The notes beneath the pieces were generated by a model. That model searched no databases, was not told the origin of the DNA, and saw only the letters and a program-made list of their open reading frames with translations. Below are positions 61,611 to 64,000 of a stretch of DNA of 64,000 bases, piece after piece (the stretch's first letter is position 1; each line of letters opens with the position of its first letter). The DNA is taken from positions 1-64,000 of the forward strand of contig NZ_FOFB01000018.1 of NCBI RefSeq assembly GCF_900110645.1, read 5' to 3'. The position numbers and the translations under genes were made by a program. The DNA is from Neolewinella agarilytica (GTDB lineage: Bacteria; Bacteroidota; Bacteroidia; Chitinophagales; Saprospiraceae).

Positions 61611-62453
61611 ATGACACTAAACTGCAACGGTCGTCTCCTCGTTTCTGAACGCCCACTCATCATGGGGATCCTGAACGTCACCCCTGACAGCTTCCACGCC
61701 GACAGCCGGGTGGCTTCCGTACAGCAGGCTGTTGACCGGGCGGGGAATATGCTGAAAGAAGGAGCTACCTTTCTGGACGTTGGGGGAATGAGTAGCCGGC
61801 CCGGTGCAAAACTGATTTCTGCGGCAGAAGAAATTGACCGGGTGCAGCCCGTTATTGAAGCCATCATGGCGGCTCTGCCGGAAGCTTACGTCAGCTGTGA
61901 CACAATCTATGCAGATACTGCCCGGGCTGCTGTGAGGGCAGGCGCGGCCATCATCAATGACATCAGCGCCGGAAAATTCGACCCGGACTTATTTCCACTT
62001 CTACCCGAACTTCGTGTTCCCTACGTCTTGATGCACATGCCCGGCAGCCCGGAAGATATGCAGCAGTTTACGGACAGCTACGGCGACAATGTCGTCACCG
62101 CCGTATGGGACTTCCTGGCGGAAAAAATGATCTCCCTGCGGGAATCCGGCGTAAATGACATCATTGTCGATCCCGGCTGGGGTTTCGGTAAATCCGTACA
62201 GCAGAATTACGAACTACTCCGCAATTTGTCTGTTTTCAAACAGCTGGGCGTGCCGGTTCTGGCGGGCATCAGCCGGAAGTCATCCATTTGGCGACCACTG
62301 GGGATAACGGCCGCAGAAAGCCTGAGTGCAACTACTGCTCTCCACCTTTTTGCCCTGCAGCAGGGAGCAGATATTCTGCGCGTTCATGATGTGACGGAAG
62401 CCGTTCAGTCCGTCCAATTGTTTGACTTGTTGGAGGCTGCTCCGACCATTTAA
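61611..62453 (+). CDS. folP: Dihydropteroate synthase
   Basis: 280-aa folate-pathway enzyme that joins p-aminobenzoate to the dihydropterin pyrophosphate; the target of sulfonamides. The start is ATG 61611, because the frame upstream is REP sequence. DHPS motifs: IMGILNVTPDSFHAD near residue 18, FLDVGGMSSRPGAK near 55, YVSCDTIYADTARAA near 88, IINDISAGKFD near 110, and DIIVDPGWGFGKSVQQNYEL near 185. The usual TDSFSDGG reads TPDSFHADSR. It is flanked on both sides by REP pairs. No other folate gene is adjacent. Confidence 0.95.
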   Translation: MTLNCNGRLLVSERPLIMGILNVTPDSFHADSRVASVQQAVDRAGNMLKEGATFLDVGGMSSRPGAKLISAAEEIDRVQPVIEAIMAALPEAYVSCDTIYADTARAAVRAGAAIINDISAGKFDPDLFPLLPELRVPYVLMHMPGSPEDMQQFTDSYGDNVVTAVWDFLAEKMISLRESGVNDIIVDPGWGFGKSVQQNYELLRNLSVFKQLGVPVLAGISRKSSIWRPLGITAAESLSATTALHLFALQQGADILRVHDVTEAVQSVQLFDLLEAAPTI

Positions 62454-62464
62454 TGTTTGATCAA

Positions 62465-62512
62465 CCGACCTGAAGGTCGGCGTAACCCAGTCGGCCCAAC
62501 GGCCGACGCTAC
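62465..62512. repeat. REP-like palindrome pair after folP
   Basis: Units CCGACCTGAAGGTCGGCGTA+AC (62465-62486) and GTCGGCCCAACGGCCGACGC+TAC (62490-62512), 4 bp apart in the same orientation as the pair before folP. They fill the folP-DUF4230 gap. Confidence 0.8.
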
Positions 62513-62523
62513 TTAATGAGTAT

Positions 62524-63702
62524 ATGCCTGAAGGAAGACCCCCTGCGAAGAAAACCAATATGACGCAGATGCTAATCGTGGTGCTCATCACGGGCATTCT
62601 CGGCACCCTGGCCTATAAGTATTACCGGGGCACCCCCGGCAGCTTCCTGGCTAAGCCTGCGGAGTATCAGCTGCAGTATATGCCCGCAGATTTCCAGGTG
62701 ACGATCGACCCGGAGACGGCGTTAGCTATCCTGCAAAACCCCCTGCGTTACCGCCGGGAGTTTGATCAGCTCGTCTATGATATCAATACAGATATACTAA
62801 AGCACGTAAGCAACCGGATGGGACTCAATGACAGCCTGCGGACGGAAGTATTACGGGAATACGATCGGCAACACCCCCAAATGAAAGACCTCTATTACAC
62901 GGACTTTATGCGAATGCGGGATACCTCCGCTGCGGTGTACGAGGCCTGGTATGAAGAAGGCGGCCGTAAACTGACGGAGATCTTCGAGGAAGTTGCGTCA
63001 AATTACACCTGCTTCATGGTCAACAAGGTTATTGCTGCCGTGATCCGAACGCGTAACGGGAATATCCTCGCCAAGGGAGCTGACGTACAAAACCCCTGTA
63101 AAATAGCTACCGGCGAAGCACTGAAGCCCATGATGGCCCGGATGGCAGAACGGGCCGCCATTGATGATTTCAGTCAAAGTAAAGGGCTCTTTCAGCAGAA
63201 AGTCGAAAATGTGATCGGGGAACTGGCCACCATGGAGGTCCGGGATAAAAAAGGTATCAACAAACAACTTCAGACTTCTATCTGGGGACTAAATGTATCA
63301 GAAACCGACGTAGAGATTACCGCCATTTCCATTCTTAAGGTTGGTTTCCGACTCAACGACTACTTCACCGTTGACCTCGACGAGAGAAGTAAAACGGTGC
63401 TCATCACGCTTCCGGAACCCATGATTCTCAGCCATGAAGTACTTCCCAAAATTGAAAAGCTAGACATCGGCTGGATGCGGGAAATTGAGAGTGTCAACAT
63501 TAACGAAGGGGTAAACAGTCTGCGGGAAGCTTTTCGGGCAGAAGCCCTTGAGAGCAACATCATGAGCAAATCCAAAACCCAGGCCCGGGAACTTATGAAC
63601 ACGATGTTTCAACCCGTGGTGCGGGGTATTGGGCCTAACTACAAAATTGAAGTGCAATTTCAAGCGGCACCTACGCGGACAACGCAAGGCGACCTGGGCT
63701 AA
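62524..63702 (+). CDS. DUF4230 protein
   Basis: 392-aa single-pass membrane protein. A basic N-terminus and one helix (about residues 13-32, MTQMLIVVLITGILGTLAYK) anchor a large domain. The C-terminal half (about residues 230-385) contains the DUF4230-like segment YFTVDLDERSKTVLITLPEP (near 280-300) with LPEPMILSHEVLPKIEKLDI after it. The family has no known role; the fold resembles other small membrane-anchored periplasmic domains. It is 70 bp after folP with REP repeats between, so co-transcription with folP is possible but unproven. An alternative start at 62560 (MTQMLIVV) is possible. Confidence 0.82.
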   Translation: MPEGRPPAKKTNMTQMLIVVLITGILGTLAYKYYRGTPGSFLAKPAEYQLQYMPADFQVTIDPETALAILQNPLRYRREFDQLVYDINTDILKHVSNRMGLNDSLRTEVLREYDRQHPQMKDLYYTDFMRMRDTSAAVYEAWYEEGGRKLTEIFEEVASNYTCFMVNKVIAAVIRTRNGNILAKGADVQNPCKIATGEALKPMMARMAERAAIDDFSQSKGLFQQKVENVIGELATMEVRDKKGINKQLQTSIWGLNVSETDVEITAISILKVGFRLNDYFTVDLDERSKTVLITLPEPMILSHEVLPKIEKLDIGWMREIESVNINEGVNSLREAFRAEALESNIMSKSKTQARELMNTMFQPVVRGIGPNYKIEVQFQAAPTRTTQGDLG

Positions 63703-63746
63703 AACGGATGCCTTAGCGAAGAAGATAGTACTTCCGGAAAACCGCC

Positions 63747-64000
63747 TCAGTGAATACTCCCCTTCCGGTTTCGGAGCGCTCCCCCGCTGCGGCCACGGAA
63801 AGCCATAATGATTTCGGCGATCAGGCTGGCGGCAATTTCCGGAGGTGTCTCAGCACCGATGTCTAAGCCTACGGGAGAATACAGGTTGGGGTACTCCAGC
63901 AGGTTTAGTGTTGAATCTGTCTTCAGGCTATCCGCCATTTTCTTCACTCGTTTACGGGGCCCGAGCATACCGAAATAGGCTGGCTGTCGGGGAAGAAAGT
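63747..64000 (-). CDS. XdhC family protein, C-terminal part (runs off right edge)
   Basis: 84 residues to the window edge; the 5' end lies beyond 64000. The C-terminal XdhC signature is clear: YFGMLGPRKRVKKMADSLK, then LYSPVGLDIGAETPPEIAASLIAEIIMAFRGR. XdhC-like proteins insert or sulfurate the molybdenum cofactor in xanthine dehydrogenase-type enzymes. The associated molybdoenzyme genes may lie outside the window. Convergent with the DUF4230 gene. Confidence 0.88.
   Translation of the reverse strand, partial: FLPRQPAYFGMLGPRKRVKKMADSLKTDSTLNLLEYPNLYSPVGLDIGAETPPEIAASLIAEIIMAFRGRSGGALRNRKGSIH

Overview
The window comes from a moderately GC-rich member of the Bacteroidota, and a Saprospiria/Lewinella-like genome is the best guess. 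The evidence is the T9SS outer-membrane protein PorV, T9SS-type C-terminal sorting sequences, a TonB-dependent receptor with an N-terminal carboxypeptidase-regulatory domain, HYR-repeat and dockerin-bearing secreted proteins, and signal peptides ending in A-Q. The taxonomic placement is inference from gene content. No rRNA, tRNA, CRISPR array or intact insertion sequence was seen.

Layout. 1-3452 is the 5' part of a giant secreted HYR-repeat protein that runs off the left edge; it has no stop in the window. 3.7-14.2 kb is housekeeping: ftsK, a methyltransferase, rpe, a catalytically dead M16 homologue, then mreB-mreC-mreD-mrdA (elongasome, without rodA). 14.7-26 kb holds a two-domain M16 zinc protease, a small Gly-rich membrane protein, an NhaC-type antiporter, a flavin disulfide reductase-like enzyme, a four-copy 213-bp tandem array and an HHH/beta-barrel protein. 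26.2-30.2 kb is one large M43 metalloprotease with cohesin-like, dockerin and T9SS sorting modules.

30.4-36.9 kb is a clearly AT-rich island, all on the minus strand and tightly packed: 55-aa zinc ribbon, vWA protein, PP2C phosphatase, Ser/Thr-kinase-like protein split by a +1 frameshift at an A8 run and followed by six Ig-like repeats, DUF4407 membrane protein, then a GNAT acetyltransferase. The vWA + PP2C + kinase trio matches the TerY-P phospho-signalling triad. The Ig-repeat kinase and overlapping DUF4407 gene make it an unusual version, and it is the best candidate in the window for a poorly described system.

37-64 kb returns to host-like genes: hydroxyacid dehydrogenase, TonB receptor, sodium-channel-like protein, sterol desaturase-family protein, ECF sigma factor with a membrane partner, DUF1015 protein, porV, fadH, CotH-like protein, M28 peptidase, a DUF4139 protein with an inserted receptor-like module, DksA-type zinc finger, sulfatase, M14 carboxypeptidase, tsaC-type enzyme, folP flanked by REP pairs, a DUF4230 protein and a partial xdhC.

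The non-coding space is rich in small mobile-looking sequence: a 240-bp foldback element in two 98.8%-identical copies, two shorter elements with related termini (GGGC..A.CGCA), REP-like palindromes and other hairpins. Across the window runs a short gapped word, GCACCTGCG-N3-5-GCGCC, found at 15 exact sites in both orientations. Eight are inside genes, mostly in linker segments. Chance would give less than one copy of the 9-mer alone, so this word is the second strong candidate for something undescribed.
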